Part shown: positions 1 through 6,643 of the stretch, piece by piece | How the letters are laid out: each line of letters starts with the position of its first letter | Numbering within the stretch: the stretch's first letter is position 1 | NCBI GenBank assembly: GCA_040880365.1 | Contig: JBBDIO010000245.1 | Coordinates: 1-13,141 of the forward strand | Reading direction: 5' to 3' | DNA from: JBBDIO01 sp040880365 | Lineage (GTDB): Bacteria > Chloroflexota > Anaerolineae > Caldilineales > Caldilineaceae | DNA: 13,141 nucleotides | The notes under the pieces: generated by a model | Database searches by the model: none | Told to the model about the DNA's origin: nothing | What the model saw: only the letters and a program-made list of their open reading frames with translations | Program-made: the position numbers and the translations under genes

Positions 1-43
1 GTCCCTGCTCAGTCTCGCTCAGGATTTGAAATTTTTCGTTCAT
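1..43 (-). CDS. 5' end of an unidentified gene (partial)
   Basis: An ATG at 43-41 on the minus strand opens a frame that reads MNEKFQILSETEQG before it leaves the window. A strong ribosome binding site, AAGGAG, lies at 55-50, six bases before the ATG, which is the main reason to believe this start. The start lies only 20 bases beyond the stop of the transposase remnant, so it could be a native gene exposed by insertion or a second reading frame of the same mobile element. Fourteen residues are too few to assign a family, and no function is proposed. Confidence 0.55.
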   Translation of the reverse strand, partial: MNEKFQILSETEQG

Positions 44-63
44 GGCTCTCTCCTTATAGTGGG

Positions 64-681
64 TTAGGTATTGCTATGTCGGGTAAAGTCACATGCTGGG
101 GAGCTGTGCCGCCCGCCACATCGCATACCCAGACTTTGCTCAAGCTGGGTAATGCCAGCAGTTCTAAATTTGGGTTCAGTCAGGTGGGACAGCGACAATT
201 CGAGTTGCTGGAACATGAAGGAGTGGAGAGAATTCCAGCTGTCGAAGTAGAGGTATCGAGTTAGCGCCTGAATATCCTGGAAGAAGGGTTTGCGGATACC
301 GAATTCCTGGCGAATGAGTTGGTGTCGGCGGTCGGTTAAGTCCAGAATGGTATGGAAGAGAAAGGCAAGCAGGTTGAGCATGACGAGAATGGTCGAGAGG
401 TATTGCTTGCTATGCCCATAGTTGTGCGCCAGATGATAGCCATAGTTCTTGAGCACATTGTTGTTCTCGTTCTCGATCTTCCAGCGTGTGCGGCCGGCGG
501 TGATGAGCGGAATCAGGGTGTCGTCGGCAAGGATATGGCTGGTGATAAGGGCATTGCGGTAGAGGCGTTCGCCTATTTCTTCATCGAGCGTCAGGTGGGA
601 GTCTGGCTTGCAGGTCATGATGAAGTGCATCTGATGCGCCAAGAGCGCGGCGCAGATTGGATGAAATGAGACAAATAGACA
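64..681 (-). pseudogene. C-terminal remnant of a DDE transposase
   Basis: The open frame reading down from about 666 to the stop at 64 encodes roughly 200 residues of a DDE-type transposase C-terminal half. Visible landmarks are FIMTCKPDSH, which is typical just after the second catalytic Asp region. Next comes TRWKIENENNN, the conserved block holding the catalytic Glu, and then a hydrophobic stretch NLLAFLFHTILDL and RYLYFDSW. This resembles the IS4-like superfamily, but I cannot name the IS family with certainty. The first half, including the first catalytic Asp, is absent. The frame stays open further upstream, but there it overlaps the dehydrogenase gene in another frame and no longer looks like transposase. 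The junction therefore lies within about 20 bases of the dehydrogenase stop codon. The element is probably inactive. No terminal inverted repeat could be paired because only one end is present. Confidence 0.8.
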
Positions 682-683
682 GG

Positions 684-1661
684 TCAGTAGCCCAGCTTGG
701 GGTCGACCACGTTCAGCAGCGGTTTTCCTGCTATGTAGCGTTGGAGATTCTCCTGGAAGATGTCGAAGCTGCGCTCGTCGGTTTCGAGTGTGTGGCCGCC
801 ATAGGCCGGAAACAGGAGGGTGTTGGGTAGATCCCACAGTTCGCTGTCGGCGGGCAGGGGTTTCTGCGTCGGTTGGTCGATGCCGGCCCCCGCGATCCAC
901 CCTTCGCGCATACAGCGGATCAAGGCTGCCTCGTCCACACAGCCGCCGCGTGAGATGTTGATGAAGTAGGCGCTTGGCTTCATAGCGCGAAATTCGGCTT
1001 CGCCGATCATCTTCGCAGAGTCCGCTGTCATGGGGGCGGCCATCACCACAAAGTCACATTCAGCCAGCATTTCATGCAGACGCTCGCGCGGGAAGAGTTC
1101 GTCGACATCGGGACAGGGCGTGTTGCTGCGGCGCATGCCCAGCACGCGTGTGTGGAAGGCCTTGGCGCGGCGCACGACCTCCAAACCGATGTCGCCTAGG
1201 CCGATGACGCCGACCGTCTTGCCGAACAACTCTGGGTGGGTGAACTGCTTCCAATTATGCTCTCGTTGCTGTTGTAGGGCGCGCACCACGTCTTGTTGCA
1301 GCATCAGTATCAAGAGAATACCTTGCTCGGCGATGGGGTGGGCAGCGTTGCCGCTGGCACACGTAAGGATCACGTTGCTGTCGTTGAGTTCGGGGTAGAG
1401 CGCCCGATCCACGCCGGCGGCCCAGGAGTGCATCCATTTGAGGCTGCGCGCCCGCGCAAAAAGATCGCGCGGGACAACGCCGCCGACGATCTCGGCTTCT
1501 TCGATGGCCGCGGCGAGTGCTGCTTTATCGGGACAGTGAATGATTTTGGCGTCGCCCACGATCTGTTGCATGGCTGCCAGCCGTTCATCCGTACCCATCC
1601 GTCCGGTGACGAGGAGCGTCCCGGTGATCGCCCGCTGTGCCAAACTCTGTTCTACACTCAT
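684..1661 (-). CDS. D-2-hydroxyacid dehydrogenase family protein with altered active site
   Basis: This 325-residue protein has the architecture of NAD(P)-dependent D-2-hydroxyacid dehydrogenases, which interconvert 2-keto acids and D-2-hydroxy acids in the cytoplasm. The Rossmann motif GLGDIG lies at 154-159. The substrate-binding Arg is present in NISRGG (R238). The ending NVVDPKLGY matches the usual family C-terminus, so the length is complete. Aligned by eye to glycerate dehydrogenase spacing, the catalytic Glu (usually in an EPLP context) is Lys267 (QKPLP), and the catalytic His (usually in a TPH or FPH context) is Ala286 (FPAYGGH). A His at 290 lies four residues later. The protein may thus have reduced, changed or no dehydrogenase activity. 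The ATG at 1661 follows the permease stop by seven bases, with AAGG upstream. It is the last gene of the transporter operon, which fits a role in using the imported substrate. The substrate is unknown. Confidence 0.85.
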   Translation of the reverse strand: MSVEQSLAQRAITGTLLVTGRMGTDERLAAMQQIVGDAKIIHCPDKAALAAAIEEAEIVGGVVPRDLFARARSLKWMHSWAAGVDRALYPELNDSNVILTCASGNAAHPIAEQGILLILMLQQDVVRALQQQREHNWKQFTHPELFGKTVGVIGLGDIGLEVVRRAKAFHTRVLGMRRSNTPCPDVDELFPRERLHEMLAECDFVVMAAPMTADSAKMIGEAEFRAMKPSAYFINISRGGCVDEAALIRCMREGWIAGAGIDQPTQKPLPADSELWDLPNTLLFPAYGGHTLETDERSFDIFQENLQRYIAGKPLLNVVDPKLGY

Positions 1662-1668
1662 GTACGTT

Positions 1669-2544
1669 TTATCCCTTCAAGCCAGTCAAGGCAATGCCAC
1701 GCATAAACTGCTTTTGAGTGAAAAAGAAGATGATAATAATCGGCATAATCGATATGACCGCCGCGGCCATGAGCCAGTGGAAGTAAGTATCGTAGCGCGT
1801 TGTAAACCAGCGGATGCCGACCGCCAGGGTCTGATTCTCTGGGGTGAGAACAAAGATCAGCGGGCGGATGAAATCGTTCCAGTTGTTGATGAAGGCAAAG
1901 GCCGCCACGGTGGCAATGGCCGGTTTAGCGAGTGGAACGATGATGCGCCAGAGGATGATCCAGCGTGTCGCGCCGTCGATCTCGGCAGCTTCATCCAACT
2001 CTTTAGGGAGTCCGAGCATAAATTGACGCAGGATGAAGATGTAGAATGGGCCGCCGAAGAGGGCGGGAACCCATAGCGGGTAGAGCGTGTTGATCCAGCC
2101 CAGGGCGTTGAACATGACGAATTGGGGGACGAGCAAGACATGGAACGGGATCATCAATGTCGCGAGGACGGCGATGAAGAGTTGGTTGCGACCAGGAAAG
2201 TGGGTACGCGAGAAGCCGTAGGCCACGACGGTGCTGGTGATGGTTTCGCCCAAAACACTCAAGACGGTGACGACGGTCGAGTTCCATATCCAAAAGCCGA
2301 AGTAGCCTTCGGTCCACATTTCGCTATAGTTGGCCCAGCGCGGCGGCCAGGGAATCCAGACGGGCGGACTCACATGCATCAGTTCTGGGGGCAGCAGCGA
2401 GGTGCGCATCATCCACAAGAAGGGGAAGGTGAAGATAATGCTCCCACTAATCAGCAGCACATAGGTGCCAAACTTCTGCAAGAAGGTTGACCCGCGCGCG
2501 CGGGTCGAGGGATCCTTGGAGAAACTTCCGGCAGCGCTAGTCAT
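1669..2544 (-). CDS. carbohydrate ABC transporter permease, MalG-like
   Basis: This 291-residue inner-membrane protein is the second permease subunit of a CUT1-type sugar importer. About six hydrophobic segments can be seen, starting with the one at roughly 27-47. The cytoplasmic EAA loop, which contacts the ATPase, is clear at 185-204 (EAAEIDGATRW, then IIVPLAKP). The end FTQKQFMRGIALTGLKG is typical of MalG/LacG/UgpE-like proteins. Its ATG directly abuts the TAA of the upstream permease, giving TAAATG, so the two are almost certainly translated in a coupled way. Substrate specificity cannot be read from the permease. Confidence 0.93.
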   Translation of the reverse strand: MTSAAGSFSKDPSTRARGSTFLQKFGTYVLLISGSIIFTFPFLWMMRTSLLPPELMHVSPPVWIPWPPRWANYSEMWTEGYFGFWIWNSTVVTVLSVLGETITSTVVAYGFSRTHFPGRNQLFIAVLATLMIPFHVLLVPQFVMFNALGWINTLYPLWVPALFGGPFYIFILRQFMLGLPKELDEAAEIDGATRWIILWRIIVPLAKPAIATVAAFAFINNWNDFIRPLIFVLTPENQTLAVGIRWFTTRYDTYFHWLMAAAVISIMPIIIIFFFTQKQFMRGIALTGLKG

Positions 2545-3507
2545 TTATGGCCTCCCGCTGGTTTCTTCAAATTCATAAAAGACCCAGAAGCGCTGGAGCC
2601 AGAATTGCAGCGCAGTAAAGAGCAGGATGAAGATCATGAGGATCCAGGCGATGGCGCTGGCATAGCCCATGCGGAACCACTGCCAACCTGCCCAATAGAG
2701 CACCAGGATCAGAAAGGTTGTGGCATCGCCGGGGCCGCCATTGGTCATGACCAACGCCGGCGTAAAGACTTGGAACGAGCTGATCACGCCCAAGATGGCG
2801 GTCATGAAGAAGTAGGGTGTCATCATGGGCAGGGTAACATGGCGTAGCTTGGCCCACCAGCCTGCGCCGTCGATCATTGCGGCGTCGTAGAGGTGCTGGG
2901 GGATGCCTTGCAATCCGGCAAGATAGATGACCATTTCGGTGCCGATGCCAAAGAAGCTCATGATGATTAGTGCAGGCATGGCCCAGGTGACGCTGTTAAG
3001 CCAGTTGGGGCCGTCGATGCCGAGCACGCCGAGACCCTGGTTGATGATCCCTGCCGGTTGGAAGAGCCAGAGCCAAATGACGGCGCTGGCGACGCTGGCG
3101 GTGATCGAGGGCAAGTAGAACAGGGTGCGGAAAATTGGCTGCCCCATGACCTTCTGGTTGAGCAAGATGGCGACGATGAAGGCGATGATCATCTGCCCCG
3201 GCACGTGGAAGGCAGCGTAGTAGAAGGTGTTGAAGACACTCTTAACGAGTAGCGGTTCAAGTTGGAACAGGTCGACATAGTTCTTGAACCCTACAAAGGT
3301 GATGGTTTGGCCTAGATTCCAATCGGTGAAGCTAATGGCCAACGAGGCGATAAACGGTATAAATTGAAAGGCAAGAAATCCAATCAACCAGGGCAGCACA
3401 AAGAGAAAACCGCTGAACTCCTTCCAGCGCCAGCGTCGGTGCCGGGTGGGTGAGCGGACGAGGCTTGCCTTGGCGATGCCCATCTGGTTTTCAGGGTGTA
3501 CACTCAT
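2545..3507 (-). CDS. carbohydrate ABC transporter permease, MalF/UgpA-like
   Basis: This 320-residue inner-membrane protein is the first permease subunit of the same sugar importer. A basic N-terminal tail (to about residue 30) precedes a transmembrane segment at about 33-60. The motif SFTDWNLGQTITFVGFKNYVDLF is typical of this family. The EAA loop lies at 206-227 (LYDAAMIDGAGWW, ending VTLP), and MTNGGPGDATTFL is the usual sequence after it. The ATG at 3507 has AGGAGG eight bases upstream. It forms a heterodimer with the MalG-like subunit and receives substrate from the lipoprotein encoded upstream. No ATPase gene follows, so a shared MsmX/UgpC-type ATPase elsewhere is likely. Confidence 0.93.
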   Translation of the reverse strand: MSVHPENQMGIAKASLVRSPTRHRRWRWKEFSGFLFVLPWLIGFLAFQFIPFIASLAISFTDWNLGQTITFVGFKNYVDLFQLEPLLVKSVFNTFYYAAFHVPGQMIIAFIVAILLNQKVMGQPIFRTLFYLPSITASVASAVIWLWLFQPAGIINQGLGVLGIDGPNWLNSVTWAMPALIIMSFFGIGTEMVIYLAGLQGIPQHLYDAAMIDGAGWWAKLRHVTLPMMTPYFFMTAILGVISSFQVFTPALVMTNGGPGDATTFLILVLYWAGWQWFRMGYASAIAWILMIFILLFTALQFWLQRFWVFYEFEETSGRP

Positions 3508-3579
3508 GGATACGGCCTCCTATGGTCTGTAACCGCTTTGTCCATGCGCCGCGGACAGGATGTATCAAGCCCAGCGAAT

Positions 3580-3629
3580 ACCTTCCAGGATGCATCTAGC
3601 CGTGCATAGGCCGAAGCTTCCTGGAAGGT
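3580..3629 (-). repeat. intergenic hairpin between binding-protein and permease genes
   Basis: Perfect 11-base arms ACCTTCCAGGA (3580-3590) and TCCTGGAAGGT (3619-3629) enclose 28 bases. They lie in the 172-base gap after the binding-protein stop and before the permease start. No T-run follows on the minus strand, so it is not a standard intrinsic terminator. In many sugar ABC operons a stable hairpin at this position protects the binding-protein mRNA or reduces read-through, so more binding protein than permease is made. That role is inferred here from position alone. Confidence 0.6.
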
Positions 3630-3679
3630 GGTGCGATGTTTTAGTCGATGATAGCTGGGTGTGCGGAGTAGGACAAGGG

Positions 3680-5092
3680 TTAGTAGCCGACTTCGGGATA
3701 GAATCCGTAGTCGTAGGACCACGGTTCGGGCGTGTACTTTGCCAACACGGCGTCGCCGGCCGCGCACGCATTATGCAGGGTTTCTGCGGCAGATGTTTCG
3801 CCGGTCCACGCAGCCGTCAGCGTCTGAGTGTAGTAGGCGTTGAACCACTCGGCCCACTGGGTAAAGTACATCTGCGGCATACGCAGGTTGGTTTCCAGGT
3901 TTTTCTTGATCTGCTCTTTGTTGTGCGGCAGCGGTTCGAGGAAGGTTGGATCGTCCAGCCACCCCTTCTTGCCGGGCATGAAGGCCCCGGTTTGAATCAA
4001 AAGTTGCTGCCCTGTGTCGCTGACCAATAAGGCGGCCAGTTTGCAGGCTTGTTCATAGGTACCTCGCTCCAGCGTATCTTGGGCGACAAACCAAGGCTCG
4101 GTCAACTCGAAGTTGGAGGCCACGCCTGTATCGGGGTCCTTTGGCGTCGGCATGACGCCCCATTCAAAGCGGTCAGCCACGTCGCGCGCCATGCCGCCAA
4201 CGTTGTGGATCAGTTGTGGGCGCATGGCGATGTGGCCTGCGGCGAAGGCATTGGTGGTGCCGGCCAGGGCCGTGGCTTCTGCCGGATCGGGGGCAATGCG
4301 TTCTTCGAAGATGAGGCTGATGTAGCGCTCAAAGACGGCAACGGCCGCCTCGGTGTTCATGTTGGTGCGCGTGCCGTCTTGGGTGCGATAGGTGCCGCCG
4401 GCGGCTGCCATGTGTTCATGGGCACTGGACGAATGGTGGCGGTAGGCTTCAACGCCGTAGATGCCTGCATCGAGATTGGTGAGTTCCCTGGCGGCGTCCA
4501 CCATGTCCCACCAGTCCCATTCTTCGGTTGGCTCGTCGATGCCGGCCTCGTCGAACATGGTTTTGTTGTAGATCCAGCCACTGACGCTGTGGCCCCAGGG
4601 GACGCCATAGAGGCGACCGTCGGGCGTATAGCATGCTTCGGTGGAATGGTAATAATCTTCTTTAACGTTGATGCCGAGCATCTCCATCTGCTCGGTGATG
4701 TCCGCCAGGGATTCGCGGCGCTCAAAGAGCATGAGACCCCAGCCCATGATGACATCGGCGGATGTGCCCGTCAGCAATTGGGTCACCACGACATCCATCA
4801 TCGAACTCGATGTGTTGCCGCCACCCAGGTGCCAGATTTCGACTTCGGTGTCGGGGTTCTCCTCCATATACTTGGCGGTGATCTGATCCATGAACTCTTT
4901 GCGCGGGCCCACATTCCAGTCGGTTGAGATTGTTAGCTCAGTCGCTGCGGCGGACACACTACCTGTCCCGGCATCATCGCCGTCGGGTGCTGCCGTGGGC
5001 GCGCTACAAGCCGCCAGCCACGCACCAACGGCCCCGACACCTGTTACTTTTAGAAAATTACGACGCGACAACAAATTCCCTTGAGTTCCCAT
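3680..5092 (-). CDS. extracellular solute-binding lipoprotein of a sugar ABC importer (family 1)
   Basis: This 470-residue protein captures the substrate outside the membrane and delivers it to the two permeases. The start at 5092 is chosen over the in-frame one 51 bases earlier because AAGGAGG lies nine bases before it. The N-terminus shows a twin-arginine-like signal (SRRNFLK, residues 9-15), a hydrophobic stretch and a lipobox ending in Cys29 (LAAC followed by SAPT). It is therefore probably exported folded and lipid-anchored. The mature part starts after a Ser/Ala/Gly/Asp-rich linker with TELTISTDWNVGPRKEF. It carries the usual family pattern ITAKYMEENPDTEVEI and YGVPWGHSVSGWIYNKTMFDEAGI, which occurs in the hinge region of family 1 sugar-binding proteins. 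Aromatic residues are plentiful, as expected for sugar stacking. The exact sugar is unknown. It is preceded by the regulator gene with 69 bases between. Confidence 0.92.
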   Translation of the reverse strand: MGTQGNLLSRRNFLKVTGVGAVGAWLAACSAPTAAPDGDDAGTGSVSAAATELTISTDWNVGPRKEFMDQITAKYMEENPDTEVEIWHLGGGNTSSSMMDVVVTQLLTGTSADVIMGWGLMLFERRESLADITEQMEMLGINVKEDYYHSTEACYTPDGRLYGVPWGHSVSGWIYNKTMFDEAGIDEPTEEWDWWDMVDAARELTNLDAGIYGVEAYRHHSSSAHEHMAAAGGTYRTQDGTRTNMNTEAAVAVFERYISLIFEERIAPDPAEATALAGTTNAFAAGHIAMRPQLIHNVGGMARDVADRFEWGVMPTPKDPDTGVASNFELTEPWFVAQDTLERGTYEQACKLAALLVSDTGQQLLIQTGAFMPGKKGWLDDPTFLEPLPHNKEQIKKNLETNLRMPQMYFTQWAEWFNAYYTQTLTAAWTGETSAAETLHNACAAGDAVLAKYTPEPWSYDYGFYPEVGY

Positions 5093-5161
5093 TCTTTGTT
5101 TCCTCCTTAGAACGCAGATAGCACTCTCAGATTTAGTTACCACGAGTTGGGGTGGGGAGGC

Positions 5162-5968
5162 TTAGTCTCCTTTCGTCATGAGGGCGGTCGTCGTGGGGGC
5201 AGTGGTTGATTGTTCAAATTGGAGGCGTCTCCAGGGGGGAACCTCTAGGCCGCTGCGCGTATAGACGGCACCGTCACTGGTAGGACTGGGGAGTCGGGCC
5301 ATCTCAAGTTCGCCAATCTTGCCCTGCGATATCAAGTCGAGCAAGTAGCGATGCCGTTCGACGGTCCATTCGCCGGAGTCGGGTACCGCCATATTGCGCT
5401 TGATTACCTCAAAGAGCATGGTATGGAGGAGGCGAGCTACCTTGAGGATCAGCGGGTTTTGGATCGCTTCCACGGCTGTCATATGAAAATCGAGATCGAA
5501 CCGTGCCAGCATTTCGGGGTCGTTGCCACCAGCGGCGATGTAGTCGGCCATTTTGTCGATGGCGGATTCGATGGCGGAGAAATCTTCCGCTTTGCCGCGT
5601 TGGGCAAGCAGTTTGAAATAGCCACTTTCAAAGATGAAGCGGAACTCCTGGAGGTGCTTCGGACTTTCCGATTCAACCAGGATCGCAAAGAGCAGGGGCA
5701 TAATTGCGCCGGGCGTAATGTGCTCGTTGACATAGGTGCCGTCGCCGCGGCGCACTTCGAGTACGCCGATCGTGGTCAATGCCTTCACGGCTTCGCGCAG
5801 CGTACTGCGGCCTACCCCCAAATGGCGGCACAGAGCCAACTCGGAAGGCAGACGTTGGCCTGGGCGCAGTTCGCCGTTCATTAGCGCTACCTGGAACTGC
5901 TCGATAATGCTGTCCACGATGTTTGAGCGATCGATTGACTGAAAGATGGGAGTGGCGGTAGTCATCAA
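5162..5968 (-). CDS. GntR-family transcriptional regulator, FadR/FCD subfamily
   Basis: This 268-residue DNA-binding protein is the likely local regulator of the transport operon. A winged helix-turn-helix occupies about 15-80, with the family signature GELRPGQRLPSE and LGVGRSTLREAVKAL and the wing RRGDGTYV. The FCD ligand domain follows, about 100-215. Its probable metal/ligand residues are D158 and H162 (DLDFH) and H206 (ERHRYLL), with H182 as a further candidate. FCD regulators typically respond to organic acids or sugar acids, which fits a downstream 2-hydroxyacid dehydrogenase. The last 45 or so residues (after GKIGELEMARL) do not resemble the usual final FCD helix. They are rich in Pro, Ser and Thr, and I found no alternative frame that restores the helix. 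The start is ambiguous between two adjacent ATGs, with only a weak GAG upstream. It is the first gene of the operon and lies just downstream of a promoter with a palindrome. Confidence 0.9.
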   Translation of the reverse strand: MMTTATPIFQSIDRSNIVDSIIEQFQVALMNGELRPGQRLPSELALCRHLGVGRSTLREAVKALTTIGVLEVRRGDGTYVNEHITPGAIMPLLFAILVESESPKHLQEFRFIFESGYFKLLAQRGKAEDFSAIESAIDKMADYIAAGGNDPEMLARFDLDFHMTAVEAIQNPLILKVARLLHTMLFEVIKRNMAVPDSGEWTVERHRYLLDLISQGKIGELEMARLPSPTSDGAVYTRSGLEVPPWRRLQFEQSTTAPTTTALMTKGD

Positions 5969-6011
5969 TTACTCGATTTGATTTTTGCTCATAGATTGGG
6001 AAGCTGATTGC

Positions 6012-6028
6012 CAGACATCAGATGTCTG
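6012..6028. promoter_or_regulatory. palindromic operator, candidate GntR/FadR-type site
   Basis: The perfect inverted repeat CAGACAT-CAG-ATGTCTG lies 44 bases before the regulator start codon. Within it is also TCAGA-TG-TCTGA. The site begins a few bases after the predicted transcription start, where a bound dimer would block RNA polymerase. Size and symmetry suit FadR-type dimers. Autorepression is an inference. Confidence 0.65.
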
Positions 6029-6039
6029 ACGTTGCGACC

Positions 6040-6068
6040 AAGATATCATTGGATAAATGCTGTGTCAA
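6040..6068 (-). promoter_or_regulatory. sigma70-type promoter of the regulator-transporter operon
   Basis: On the minus strand a consensus -35 box TTGACA (6068-6063) is followed by a 17-base spacer and the -10 box TATCTT (6045-6040). The -10 is preceded by TGA, an extended -10 element. Transcription would start near 6033, just before the palindrome. The -35 box lies only about 30 bases beyond the stop codon of the ISAs1-like transposase remnant, so the end of that element may reach into or close to this promoter. Confidence 0.7.
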
Positions 6069-6099
6069 CCCCTGCAACGTTACGGGTAGGGCGTTTTCA

Positions 6100-6552
6100 T
6101 TATGACAAAGCACCGATCCATTGCAAGGAAGTTTGCAGATGGTTAGCGCAGTAACGAAAGCCGTCGGGGAGATAAGGGCAGCCTTCGACCTTAAGCGTGC
6201 CCATGACGGCGTTGCGCAGGGCGGCCAAGGCTTGCGGGGCCGAGCCGAGATGAACTTGACAGCGGTCTTCGCCGAAGCTGACGTCACGCGGGTAATGGGT
6301 AACGTTCTCGATTGTCCAGTGCCAACGGCGCAGACAGGCCAGTTGTGCCAGGCTGACCAGGTTTCTGGGCAAACGGGTAATCAGATACTCCACATGCAGA
6401 CTCCGTCGTCCTGACCGATGACTGAGGGTACGCCGGGTGCGACGGGTGCGACGCACGACCTGGGCGACATCTGGAAAGGCAACAAAGTCGTTGAGGGCAG
6501 GAGTACTTTCCAGACAATATTCTACTGTGCGACCATGGCAGCGTCGTGGCAT
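6100..6552 (-). pseudogene. C-terminal remnant of an ISAs1-family transposase
   Basis: About 150 residues match the C-terminal part of ISAs1/H-repeat transposases, which are normally about 370 residues. Landmarks in order: CHGRTVE (residues 5-11), ALNDFVAFPDVAQVVR, VEYLITRLPRN, the catalytic-Glu block HWTIENVTHYPRDVSFGED, and APQALAALRNAVMGTL. The first two catalytic Asp residues lie in the missing N-terminal portion, so it cannot transpose. The truncation lies near 6552, just before the PPK2 promoter, and the 3' end appears intact. A nine-base tandem repeat (GGGTGCGAC at 6435-6452) encodes the unusual RRTRRTRRT run and may reflect decay. It sits on the same strand as the operon downstream. 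Confidence 0.82.
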
Positions 6553-6590
6553 ATAGCTGGGAGTTTTCGCACAAGGTTTGGTGCCCTTTT

Positions 6591-6620
6591 TTGATTGTGG
6601 TAAGGTCTATAGACTATACC
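6591..6620 (+). promoter_or_regulatory. possible promoter of the PPK2 gene
   Basis: TTGATT (6591-6596) and TATACC (6615-6620) are separated by 18 bases and lie 24 bases before the start codon. The match to consensus is moderate. It is the best candidate between the transposase remnant and the PPK2 gene. Confidence 0.4.
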
Positions 6621-6643
6621 CAGGCCATAAGAGGAGTACACCC

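Noticed and set aside
684..900. In-frame extension of the left transposase remnant upstream into the dehydrogenase gene
   Set aside because: The frame stays open but overlaps the well-supported dehydrogenase on the same strand, and its translation (Arg- and Pro-rich) has no transposase character.
4049..4927. A 292-codon plus-strand open frame opposite the solute-binding protein
   Set aside because: It is a shadow of the conserved binding-protein gene. Its His/Gly/Val-rich translation has no family motif.
64..6552. Composite transposon carrying the sugar-import operon
   Set aside because: The two flanking transposase remnants belong to different families and both are truncated, so they cannot be the matching ends of one composite element.
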